NCBI GenBank assembly: GCA_019751815.1
Contig: JAIEMW010000004.1
Span: 539,933-603,932, forward strand
Length of the DNA stretch: 64,000 bases
Direction of reading: 5' to 3'
Source: Cyanobacteriota bacterium
GTDB taxonomy: Bacteria > Cyanobacteriota > Vampirovibrionia > Vampirovibrionales > Vampirovibrionaceae
Part shown: piece after piece, positions 12,948 to 21,092 of the stretch
Layout: each line of letters starts with the position of its first letter
Position numbering within the stretch: position 1 is the first letter of the stretch
Translations under genes and position numbers: made by a program
Notes under the pieces: generated by a model
Databases searched by the model: none
What the model saw: only the letters and a program-made list of their open reading frames with translations
Told to the model about the DNA's origin: nothing

Positions 12948-14621
12948 GTGAATACGAAGACAGTCAGCCCGGTTCTTTCGGGTGCCCCTCGAGGAAATTC
13001 CCTTCATTGTGCGGATTGGACGATTGAAGCGGCCTACAGGATGCTGTTGAACAATTTGGATCCGGCCGTCGCGGAAGACGCTGAAAAATTAGTGGTATAC
13101 GGGGGGACTGGCAAAGCTGCCAGAAATCCCGAGTGCTTACAGAAAATTTTAGAGACGTTGCAGACCCTGAAGACGGATGAAACGCTCTTGATTCAATCGG
13201 GAAAACCGGTTGCGGTGATGCAATCACACTCGGATGCTCCGCGCGTGCTGTTGGCAAATTCTAATATTGTTCCTGCCTGGGCCGACTGGGAGCATTTTTG
13301 GGAGTATGAACGCGCTGGACTCATCATGTACGGCCAAATGACAGCCGGAAGTTGGATTTACATTGGGTCTCAAGGCATTGTCCAAGGGACCTACCTGACA
13401 TTTTTTGAAGCCGCTCGTAAACACTTCGGCAGTGATCTCGCCGGTCGCTTTGTGCTCTCTGCGGGTTTAGGCGGTATGGGCGGGGCACAACCCCTGGCAG
13501 TCAAGATGAACGGAGGGGTTTTTCTGGGCGTTGAAATGGACCCTACTCGCATTTCAAAGCGATTAGAGAGTGGCTATCTCGATAAAAGCACAGATTCTCT
13601 GGTAGAGGCACTGACTTGGATCGACGCAGCAATGGCAAAACGAGCGGCTGTATCGATAGGACTCTTGGGAAATGCAGCAACCGTCTATCAAACACTGGTG
13701 GATCAGGGTCGTTACCCTGATATGGTTAGTGATCAGACCTCAGCCCATGACCCCTTAAATGGCTATATTCCAGAAAATATGACGCTGGTAGAGGCGAGCC
13801 AATTACGCGGCAAGGACCCTAAAACCTATATTGTAAAATCTAAGACTGCGATGGCCAAACAGGTGAATGCCATGCTTGCCATGCAGTCTCACGGAACGGT
13901 TGCGTTTGATTACGGGAATAATATCCGGCAGCAAGCCTTTAATGAGGGTGTTAAGGCAGCTTTCGACATTCCGGGCTTTATTCCTGAGTATATTCGACCC
14001 CTGTTTTGTGAAGGACAAGGACCTTTCCGATGGGTTGCCCTTTCAGGTGATCCGGCGGATATTGCGGTGACCGATCAGGCCTTGTTGGAAGCCTTCCCTG
14101 AGAACGAAGCGCTGTGTCGATGGCTAAAGTTAGCCCAGCAGCATATTCAATTTCAAGGGTTGCCAGCGAGAATTGCCTGGCTGGGCTACGGAGAGAGGGC
14201 CAAGGCAGGACAGATTTTTAATGATCTGGTCGCCTCAGGACGGGTGAAAGCGCCGATTGTGATAGGGCGAGATCATCTCGATTGCGGCAGTGTGGCCTCT
14301 CCAAACCGGGAGACGGAGGCGATGTTGGATGGTTCTGATGCGATTGCCGATTGGCCCATCCTGAACGCCCTCATTAACGCAGTCAATGGGGCGACCTGGG
14401 TCTCCTATCATCACGGCGGTGGTGTGGGCATTGGTTATTCTCTTCATGCGGGGATGGTGATTGTGGCTGACGGGACACCTGAGGCGGCTCGCCGGCTGGA
14501 AAGAGTGTTAACCAGTGATCCGGGTATGGGCGTTGTGCGCCATGTGGATGCGGGCTACCCACGGGCCGTGGAAGTGGCTAAAGAACGCGGGGTGAAGATT
14601 CCGTTTCTGGAAAGAGGCTAA
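12948..14621 (+). CDS. hutU: Urocanate hydratase
   Basis: 557-residue urocanase, hydrating urocanate to 4-imidazolone-5-propionate with NAD+ as an electrophilic cofactor. The NAD-binding glycine segment [15 protein letters not shown] (~residues 170-184), the [16 protein letters not shown] segment with the conserved Cys, and [11 protein letters not shown] near the C-terminus are all present. The start is GTG, with AGAAGGA upstream. It is the second gene of the hut cluster. Confidence 0.97.
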   Translation: MNTKTVSPVLSGAPRGNSLHCADWTIEAAYRMLLNNLDPAVAEDAEKLVVYGGTGKAARNPECLQKILETLQTLKTDETLLIQSGKPVAVMQSHSDAPRVLLANSNIVPAWADWEHFWEYERAGLIMYGQMTAGSWIYIGSQGIVQGTYLTFFEAARKHFGSDLAGRFVLSAGLGGMGGAQPLAVKMNGGVFLGVEMDPTRISKRLESGYLDKSTDSLVEALTWIDAAMAKRAAVSIGLLGNAATVYQTLVDQGRYPDMVSDQTSAHDPLNGYIPENMTLVEASQLRGKDPKTYIVKSKTAMAKQVNAMLAMQSHGTVAFDYGNNIRQQAFNEGVKAAFDIPGFIPEYIRPLFCEGQGPFRWVALSGDPADIAVTDQALLEAFPENEALCRWLKLAQQHIQFQGLPARIAWLGYGERAKAGQIFNDLVASGRVKAPIVIGRDHLDCGSVASPNRETEAMLDGSDAIADWPILNALINAVNGATWVSYHHGGGVGIGYSLHAGMVIVADGTPEAARRLERVLTSDPGMGVVRHVDAGYPRAVEVAKERGVKIPFLERG

Positions 14622-14632
14622 GCCCTGAGTTC

Positions 14633-15886
14633 ATGATGAGCATACAAACCTGTATTCAGAACCTCTCGCAACTGATCACCCTCGATCCAGCCTGGATTCG
14701 AGCAGACAACCCCTTGGGGATTATTGCCAATGGGGCTATTTTAATCGACAACAGAGGTTTCATTGCCTGGACAGGGGAGACAAGTCAAATCCCCCCTGAG
14801 TTGGACTTAACCCATAGCCAGACAATTGACGGGCAGGGCAAAATCCTGACACCGGGCTTGATTGATTCACATACCCACCCGGTCTTTGCCGGGGAACGCG
14901 CCGATGAGTTTGAGATGCGTCTAGAAGGGAAAACCTATCTGGAAATCGCAGCAGCCGGCGGCGGGATTCAAAAAACGGTGCTCGCTACCCGAAAAGCCTC
15001 GTTTGAGGAATTGCTGAATCTCGCAGCATCCAGATTGAAGCGGATGCTCAGCTTTGGCGTGACCACAGTAGAAGCCAAAAGTGGCTACGGACTGGACTGG
15101 CCCAGTGAGGAAAAGTCTCTCAAAGTGATCCAGGCCTTGCAACAAGGAAAAGCACTGCAAAGCGTGGTCGCAACATACATGGGGGCGCATGATATCCCGC
15201 CTGAATATAAGCAAAACCCGGATGCCTATGTTGATATCCTCTGCAACGATCAACTTCCGCGTGTGGCAGAAGCGGGTCTGGCACAGTTTTGTGATGTGTT
15301 TTGCGAAAAAGGCTACTTTTCTGTCGCCCAAACCCGGCGGATATTAGAGCGCGCGCGAGAACTGGGTCTGGGACTTAAAGTCCATGCAGAAGAGTTTTGC
15401 ACCTTGGGCGGGGCCGAACTGGCCGGATTACTTCAAGCTGCCTCTGCGGATCACCTCTTACACATTGATGAGACGGGGATCGCTGCAATGAAAGCGGGTG
15501 GGGCAGTAGCCACACTCTTACCTGGTACCGCATTTTTCTTACGGTTAAATCATTATGCCCCTGCGCGTGAGATCTTGAACGCTGGGGTTCCTGTGGCGTT
15601 GGCGACAGACTTTAATCCTGGGTCGTGCATGACGGAAAATCTTCAAATGGTGATGCATTTGGCATGCCTGCAGATGGGGATGACGCCTGTGGAAGTGTTA
15701 CAAGGTGTCACTTGCCATGCAGCCCGGGCGTTAAAATTAGACGGCGATCGGGGGCGCTTGCTGCCTGGCTATCGGGCAGATTTATGCCTATGGAACGTCC
15801 CGCAATACCAATCGTTGTTCTACCATTGGGGGGTCAATCATCTTCAGCGGGTTTGGATTGCGGGAGAGTCGGTTCTTTCTCTTTAG
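14633..15886 (+). CDS. hutI: Imidazolonepropionase
   Basis: 417-residue amidohydrolase converting imidazolone-propionate to N-formimino-L-glutamate, the third hut step. Metal ligands are visible in GLIDSHTHPVFAG (residues ~78-90) and LKVHAEEF, with the later Asp in ALATDFNPGS. Two adjacent ATG codons could start it. Its 3' end overlaps the convergent zinc-ribbon gene by 53 bp, so antisense transcription is likely there. Confidence 0.96.
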   Translation: MMSIQTCIQNLSQLITLDPAWIRADNPLGIIANGAILIDNRGFIAWTGETSQIPPELDLTHSQTIDGQGKILTPGLIDSHTHPVFAGERADEFEMRLEGKTYLEIAAAGGGIQKTVLATRKASFEELLNLAASRLKRMLSFGVTTVEAKSGYGLDWPSEEKSLKVIQALQQGKALQSVVATYMGAHDIPPEYKQNPDAYVDILCNDQLPRVAEAGLAQFCDVFCEKGYFSVAQTRRILERARELGLGLKVHAEEFCTLGGAELAGLLQAASADHLLHIDETGIAAMKAGGAVATLLPGTAFFLRLNHYAPAREILNAGVPVALATDFNPGSCMTENLQMVMHLACLQMGMTPVEVLQGVTCHAARALKLDGDRGRLLPGYRADLCLWNVPQYQSLFYHWGVNHLQRVWIAGESVLSL

Positions 15887-16142
15887 CTGTCTCTTTAGAC
15901 AAATGCTGAGGATCCCAGCGGGGGTTGTGCAGGGCACATCCAGGTCCGCAGTCATGGGTTTCCTGTGTTTCTTTAGCCTCTTTTATGTGTGTGTTTTTTG
16001 TCAGCACAGCCGGGCTTTGCCGGATAACCCTTTCGGTCAACCCCCCGCATTGGGGACATGCCAGCAAGGGGGTCTCTGCAGCGGCGTGAGAGACATCAAA
16101 GGAAAATTCACATCCCAAACACTGATAGGTGTATGCAGCCAT
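15834..16142 (-). CDS. FmdB-type zinc-ribbon protein
   Basis: 102-residue protein. The N-terminus (MAAYTYQCLGCEFSFDV...CPQCGG) is a single zinc ribbon of the FmdB/'putative regulatory protein' type. The rest is hydrophilic and adds a CGPGC motif (~residue 68) that could bind a second metal. It overlaps the end of hutI on the other strand by 53 bp. The function of this family is poorly known; nothing here ties it to histidine use. Confidence 0.8.
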   Translation of the reverse strand: MAAYTYQCLGCEFSFDVSHAAAETPLLACPQCGGLTERVIRQSPAVLTKNTHIKEAKETQETHDCGPGCALHNPRWDPQHLSKETAKEKEPTLPQSKPAEDD

Positions 16143-16163
16143 TGCTTCTAGTACTTTCTACTT

Positions 16164-17045
16164 TTATTGCTTCCCATGGGGATTGGCAGTTCTGAGTGCA
16201 CTGAGGCAGAGCTGCTGGTGTTGGACGTACTTTAAAAAAGTGGCCCAAGACTGCGCCCCTGAAAAGGCAAGCCCGGAAAGTCCATCAAGAATACCTAACT
16301 GAAGGATGTAATACTTAAAAAAGGCCCATTTGGTGTGAATTAACGCAGTGAGTGGATTGCTTAAGGCAGGGTTGAGTCCCCGAGCTTCTGCTAGGTACAA
16401 AGAGCCTAACCGCCCCTGAGCACTGGCCGACTTAAAGAGAGAGTCATATGTCTGGAATGGGGCTTTGTTGATGGGGTAATCCAGTGTTTTTATAATTACA
16501 TTCTCGTCTAAAGCATTGTCTGCAGCGCTTGTTTTGAGAAAAAACGTTCTAAAATATGGTTGCGAGCTGACTCCGATTTGCTCGTTAAGGAGCAGTGATT
16601 TTTTGACCAGCCGAAGTGCCGCCTTGCGACTGCTTCTGCCGTAACCCAGAGCTTTATCACCAAAAAACCAGGACAGTTTTAGCTGATAAGCATCAACCCC
16701 GGTTTTGTTTTGCAGCAGTATGCCGTCGATTTCGTGATGCAGCATCTCTGGGGCCCACTCATCTGGCTCTAGATAGAGTACCCAGTCTGTTTTAATCCAG
16801 GCAAGCCCTGTTTTGACTTGCTGGTGCCAATCTAATGAAGCTGTGTAGACGATTGTATCAGTGTACTGGCGGGCAATGGCAATGGTCTCATCCTCGCTGC
16901 CGCAGTCGACAATGACAATGTGTTCTGCCCAGGCAAGAGACGCCAGTAGCCGGCCGATTACGTCTTGATTATTACGGGTGCAGACCAATACGCCCAAAGT
17001 TTGTGAGCGGTTTTCGCGACCCGTTAATTCGCTAGCAGCATGCAT
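16164..17045 (-). CDS. Glycosyltransferase family 2
   Basis: 293-residue GT-A glycosyltransferase. It has the N-terminal strand LGVLVCTRNN, VDCGSEDETIAIA for the nucleotide, and a LYLEPDEW motif in place of the usual DxD. The layout resembles WaaE/LgtF-like enzymes that add sugars to lipopolysaccharide core, and the C-terminal part (TALIHTKWAFFKYYILQLG) has the amphipathic/hydrophobic helices common in that group. The substrate is not predictable. It lies 21 bp upstream of the FmdB-like gene on the same strand. Confidence 0.85.
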   Translation of the reverse strand: MHAASELTGRENRSQTLGVLVCTRNNQDVIGRLLASLAWAEHIVIVDCGSEDETIAIARQYTDTIVYTASLDWHQQVKTGLAWIKTDWVLYLEPDEWAPEMLHHEIDGILLQNKTGVDAYQLKLSWFFGDKALGYGRSSRKAALRLVKKSLLLNEQIGVSSQPYFRTFFLKTSAADNALDENVIIKTLDYPINKAPFQTYDSLFKSASAQGRLGSLYLAEARGLNPALSNPLTALIHTKWAFFKYYILQLGILDGLSGLAFSGAQSWATFLKYVQHQQLCLSALRTANPHGKQ

Positions 17046-17151
17046 GAATCTATTTACCTTATCGCTGTGGTGCTTTTATTATAGTGTCTGAAGATGAATC
17101 ACAATACTGTGACCCGGAATATGGGTTATAACGGATATGGGTTAAACGGCT

Positions 17152-17934
17152 ATGGCGGGACATTCTAAGTGGGCCAATATTAAGCGGCGAAAGGCGGCGC
17201 AAGATGCCAAAAAAGGCCAGGCCTACGCGAAATTCTCACGAGAAATTATTGTGGCTGCCCGCATTGGGGGTGGTGATCCTGCGGGGAACTTCCGCCTGAG
17301 AACGGCCATTGAACGCGGGAAGGCCGCCGGTCTCCCCAATGACAATATCCAGAGGGCCATCGACAAAGGCGTAGGCTCTGGAGCCAGTGACCAGCTTGAA
17401 AATTTGAACTACGAGGGCTATGGTCCTGCTGGGGTTGCGGTTTTTATTGAGAGCATGACCGATAACCGAAACCGCACCGCTGGGGATATCCGGAGTTACT
17501 TTAATAAATATAACGGCAATCTGGGTTCTGATGGCTGTGTGGCTTGGATTTTTCAAGAACAAGGATTAATTACTGTGGAAACCCACCGTCAAAAGCGCTC
17601 GTACTCAGAAGAAAGTTTATTTGAAGCAGCTATTGATGCGGGTGCGTCGGATTTCGTGGCCAATACTGAAGAAAACCTCTGTGAAATATTCACCGAACCA
17701 GATCGACTCAATACTGTTTGCGAGGGACTTTCAGAGTCTGGGTGGCTGATTCAGTCAGCCGAAATGACCCGTAGGCCCCAAAATACGGTGGAAATAAGCG
17801 ATACGGCCCAAGCGGTTTTACTGATGAAACTCTTGGATGCCATTGAGAATCAGGAAGATGTACAGGCTGTTTACGCCAATGCAGTGATGGAAGATGCAGT
17901 GACTGAAGCGGCATGGGCTGTGCTGAATCGGTAA
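17152..17934 (+). CDS. yebC: YebC/PmpR family protein
   Basis: 260-residue YebC/TACO1-type protein starting with the hallmark MAGHSKWANIKRRKAAQD, with the middle block YEGYGPAGVAVFIE. Members have been described as DNA-binding regulators and, more recently, as ribosome-associated factors easing translation of difficult motifs. No obvious Shine-Dalgarno precedes the ATG. The upstream gap has two imperfect copies of GATATGGGTT(A)AACGG. It is followed by pabB with a 1-bp TAATG overlap. Confidence 0.96.
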   Translation: MAGHSKWANIKRRKAAQDAKKGQAYAKFSREIIVAARIGGGDPAGNFRLRTAIERGKAAGLPNDNIQRAIDKGVGSGASDQLENLNYEGYGPAGVAVFIESMTDNRNRTAGDIRSYFNKYNGNLGSDGCVAWIFQEQGLITVETHRQKRSYSEESLFEAAIDAGASDFVANTEENLCEIFTEPDRLNTVCEGLSESGWLIQSAEMTRRPQNTVEISDTAQAVLLMKLLDAIENQEDVQAVYANAVMEDAVTEAAWAVLNR

Positions 17935-19445
17935 TGGCTTACCTTTCTTGTATTCTCGACGGGCCCTTGGCTCAAGCCTCTAATCCAATATTCCTCGCCA
18001 GATGGGCCGAGCGCCATTTTGAAGAACAATCTTATGCCGTATGGACCCCGCCGGGTTGGGGCGGACAAGACTACCACCGGTTTCAGTGGTCTTCAGTCGT
18101 GGTGGTGCAACAAGACAGAGATTTAAACAGAGATTTAAGTGGAGAGGAACCAGACTCGCTGGATTTGAATTCACACCCAAAAAACCCTTTTCAATATTTT
18201 GCTCAAGCGTGTGCAAAGTCAGAAGTGGATCTCACCCAAGGCAATACCTGGTTGCTCCTTACTTATCAAGCCTACCAACTGTTTGAGCCTGTTCTAAACA
18301 ATTTGCCTAAGAGGCCTTACCCCGTAAATCAACCCTTGTATTGCCTTGTGGCTTTTGAAAAAGAACTTCGCTGGCATGCTGAAACCCGCATACTTGAATT
18401 GTGGGCGCCTGATGATGTGGCTGAATCACTTTGGCGCCAAATTTTGGATTTCTGGCAGACGGAGACCAGTCCAGTCAATCAGCCTCCCAAGGATTCTCAA
18501 GGATCCTCCCCGCAAGCGCTTTCAACGGAGTTGTTATTATCTGGCTGGACGTTGTCTGAAACCCCCGAGAGTTTTACCACCAAGGTTTCTCACATTTTAA
18601 ACGCCATTCAGGCCGGTGAGGTCTACCAGGCCAATCTGTCGTTAATGCTTCAGCGCCGACTCGACTTAGAGCAAGAATCGCCATGGGCTCTTTTTGCCAG
18701 TATTCTTGCTAGTAGCACTCTCCCATATGCAGCACCCTATGCGATGATGGCAAAAACACCTTGGGGCTTTCTGCTGAGCAACTCTCCAGAGATGTTGGTG
18801 AGTTTGGAGACGGGTGGCACTATCTACTCCCGACCCATTGCCGGCACTCGGGGGCGGGGAGACACGGCTGAAGAGGACCGTACCATTGGAGAAACGCTCC
18901 GTCAAAACCCCAAGGAACGTGCTGAGCATTTGATGCTGGTGGATTTAATCCGAAACGATCTGGGCCGCATCTGCCGTGCAGGAAGCGTGGATGTGCCCGA
19001 ACTGATGGTACTGGAGCGTTATCCCCATATCACGCATATTGTGAGCCTGGTGCGAGGACGTCTAAAAGAGAATACCGATCTCTACACAGTGCTTCAAGCG
19101 CTGTTTCCAGGCGGCACTATCACTGGGTGTCCTAAAATTCGCTGCATTCAGCTCTTGAATAAACATGAAGATATTGATAGAGGAGTGTATACCGGAAGTG
19201 CCGGGACATTTTCGATGTCTCCCGACGGACAATCACTACGCTCGCTGAAGTCCAACATTCTGATTCGGACGCTGTGGCTTTCCCCGGTCGTAGGCAAAAT
19301 GCCGTCTTTGACGTATGATGCCACCATTCACGTGGGTGCTGGCATTGTGGCCGACTCTGTGGCGGGTGATGAATACCGCGAGTGTTTACGAAAAGCCCAA
19401 ACCCTTTTAGGAGTGCTTTATGACAGAAATAATGGCCGGGAATAA
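17934..19445 (+). CDS. pabB: Aminodeoxychorismate synthase component I (PabB-type)
   Basis: 503-residue chorismate-utilising enzyme. The C-terminal catalytic core has SRPIAGTRGRG, HLMLVDLIRNDLGR and LFPGGTITGCPK, which favours para-aminobenzoate synthase (folate) over anthranilate synthase. The N-terminal 200 residues are divergent. I place the start at the ATG overlapping the yebC stop by one base (TAATG). An ATG 21 bp earlier inside yebC is less likely. The glutamine amidotransferase partner (PabA/TrpG) is not in the window. Confidence 0.9.
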   Translation: MAYLSCILDGPLAQASNPIFLARWAERHFEEQSYAVWTPPGWGGQDYHRFQWSSVVVVQQDRDLNRDLSGEEPDSLDLNSHPKNPFQYFAQACAKSEVDLTQGNTWLLLTYQAYQLFEPVLNNLPKRPYPVNQPLYCLVAFEKELRWHAETRILELWAPDDVAESLWRQILDFWQTETSPVNQPPKDSQGSSPQALSTELLLSGWTLSETPESFTTKVSHILNAIQAGEVYQANLSLMLQRRLDLEQESPWALFASILASSTLPYAAPYAMMAKTPWGFLLSNSPEMLVSLETGGTIYSRPIAGTRGRGDTAEEDRTIGETLRQNPKERAEHLMLVDLIRNDLGRICRAGSVDVPELMVLERYPHITHIVSLVRGRLKENTDLYTVLQALFPGGTITGCPKIRCIQLLNKHEDIDRGVYTGSAGTFSMSPDGQSLRSLKSNILIRTLWLSPVVGKMPSLTYDATIHVGAGIVADSVAGDEYRECLRKAQTLLGVLYDRNNGRE

Positions 19446-19968
19446 AGTGGAAACCACAATTTTAACAGCTGATGATATTGAACGGATGCTGAAACGGTTA
19501 ACGCATGAGCTGATTGAAGCCAACCGCGGGGTGAAAGATATTGTCCTCTTGGGGGTGGTTACGCGCGGGGATATTCTGGCCCGTCGCATTGGTCGTTTGA
19601 TTGAAACATTTGAAGAACGTTCAGTCCCTGTGGGAACGTTGGATATCACGCTGTACCGAGATGACTCGGCTCACTCCCTCAAGCCTACCCAGGCCAGTGA
19701 TATCCCTGTGGACTTAAGCGGTAAGCACGTGATCCTGGTGGATGATGTGATTTTTAGTGGTCGGACAGTTCGCGCTGCTCTGGATGCTCTCAATGACTTT
19801 GGTCGCCCTGCCACAGTGCAATTACTGGTGTTGCTGGACCGGGGTCACCGCCAGTTACCCATTAGCCCTAACTTTGTGGGAAAAAATCTGCCCACAGCAG
19901 TCTCGGAGCAGGTTCAGGTCCAGCTCCTCGAAACCGATGGCGCGGAAAAAGTGACGATTACCAAATAG
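19420..19968 (+). CDS. pyrR: PyrR: pyrimidine regulator / uracil phosphoribosyltransferase
   Basis: 182-residue type I phosphoribosyltransferase with the PRPP loop VILVDDVIFSGRTVRAALD (residues ~103-121) and the PyrR-typical VVTRGDILARRI and DITLYRDD segments. In many bacteria PyrR binds pyr mRNA leaders and senses UMP; others only have the uracil transferase activity. No pyr operon or leader is visible here, so the regulatory role is not shown. It overlaps pabB by 26 bp and the convergent ribD by 11 bp. Confidence 0.94.
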   Translation: MTEIMAGNKVETTILTADDIERMLKRLTHELIEANRGVKDIVLLGVVTRGDILARRIGRLIETFEERSVPVGTLDITLYRDDSAHSLKPTQASDIPVDLSGKHVILVDDVIFSGRTVRAALDALNDFGRPATVQLLVLLDRGHRQLPISPNFVGKNLPTAVSEQVQVQLLETDGAEKVTITK

Positions 19969-21088
19969 GGTACAAGCTCAGGACGCGGTCGTTTTCCAGT
20001 TGTTGCACGCCGTCTAACTTAAGTTGAATGCCGTCTTCCAGCTTGAACTGTACCCCGTCACAAAACGACGATTTGGCTTGGGGGTCTGGCAGGAGCCGGT
20101 TTGTCTGGAAGAGTAGTATCTTCTGACAAAATCCTTGGTTCACCAGCCTTCCGGCGAGCTTTCCTCCGGCCTCTACCAATACACTGGAGAGCCCGCTGCG
20201 GTTGACAATCTCAAAGACATCACTTAACTCCAGGCCCAGACCGTTTTCCCGAATCTCAAAGACCTGAACGCCCATCTCTTTGGCAAGCGCCGCATGCCCG
20301 CTATGGTGCTGTCTGTTAGACGTGAACACCCAGACCGGGGCAACCGCTGTGTTAAAGATTTGGTATTGCGAAGGGTTGAGCCTGAAACGGCGGTCCAGAA
20401 TCAGTCGAATGGGTTGCCGGGTTATGCCGGGGATGACCCGGACAGTCAGAGCAGGATCATCACAGCGGACCGTCTCTGCTGTTGTTAAAACAGCATCATG
20501 CTGATGGCGAAGCTGATGGGTGAACTGTTGAGCTAGAGGACCCGTGATCCACTGTCGTTGATCACTGCGGGTGGCAATTTTCCCGTCCAGTGTGGTGGCC
20601 ATTTTCAGCGTAATAAAAGCACTCTGGGTACTAATATGATGAAAGAAAATCTCGTTTAGCCGTTGACACGCTTCTTCCAGAAAACCATAGCGCACGGAAA
20701 TGCGGGCGTTCTGTAGTCGATCGCGGCCACTGCCGCTGACCAAGGGGTTTGGATCGAGTGTGCCGCAAACCACACGTTCAATACCAGATTCAATAATGGC
20801 TTCAGTACAAGGCGGTGTTTTCCCGTGGTGATTACATGGCTCTAAATTCACAAACAGCGTGCCACCTCTGGCTTGATTTCCGGCTTGGGCCAGTGCAATC
20901 AATTCTGCATGAGCTTCGCCTGCTTTTTGATGGGCGCCTTCCCCGACTTTTTTCCCAGTGCTATCCAGTACAACAGCCCCCACCATGGGATTAGGGCTTA
21001 CCGTTAGCCGACCGGCTTCAGCCAAAGTGAGGCAACGGGCTATATAAGTATCTTCTATAGTGTTTAGGGTGTTGGTGATGAATGCCAT
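19958..21088 (-). CDS. ribD: Bifunctional riboflavin deaminase-reductase RibD
   Basis: 376-residue RibD. The N-terminal deaminase has the zinc motif HAE (AGEAHAELIAL) and PCNHHGKTPPC. The C-terminal reductase begins ITLKMATTLDGKIA (~residue 160). It performs the second and third steps from GTP to riboflavin. It follows the tandem malic-enzyme gene by 4 bp, so the two are probably co-transcribed, an unusual pairing. Other rib genes and an FMN riboswitch are not seen here. Confidence 0.94.
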   Translation of the reverse strand: MAFITNTLNTIEDTYIARCLTLAEAGRLTVSPNPMVGAVVLDSTGKKVGEGAHQKAGEAHAELIALAQAGNQARGGTLFVNLEPCNHHGKTPPCTEAIIESGIERVVCGTLDPNPLVSGSGRDRLQNARISVRYGFLEEACQRLNEIFFHHISTQSAFITLKMATTLDGKIATRSDQRQWITGPLAQQFTHQLRHQHDAVLTTAETVRCDDPALTVRVIPGITRQPIRLILDRRFRLNPSQYQIFNTAVAPVWVFTSNRQHHSGHAALAKEMGVQVFEIRENGLGLELSDVFEIVNRSGLSSVLVEAGGKLAGRLVNQGFCQKILLFQTNRLLPDPQAKSSFCDGVQFKLEDGIQLKLDGVQQLENDRVLSLYPIW

Positions 21089-21092
21089 TTGC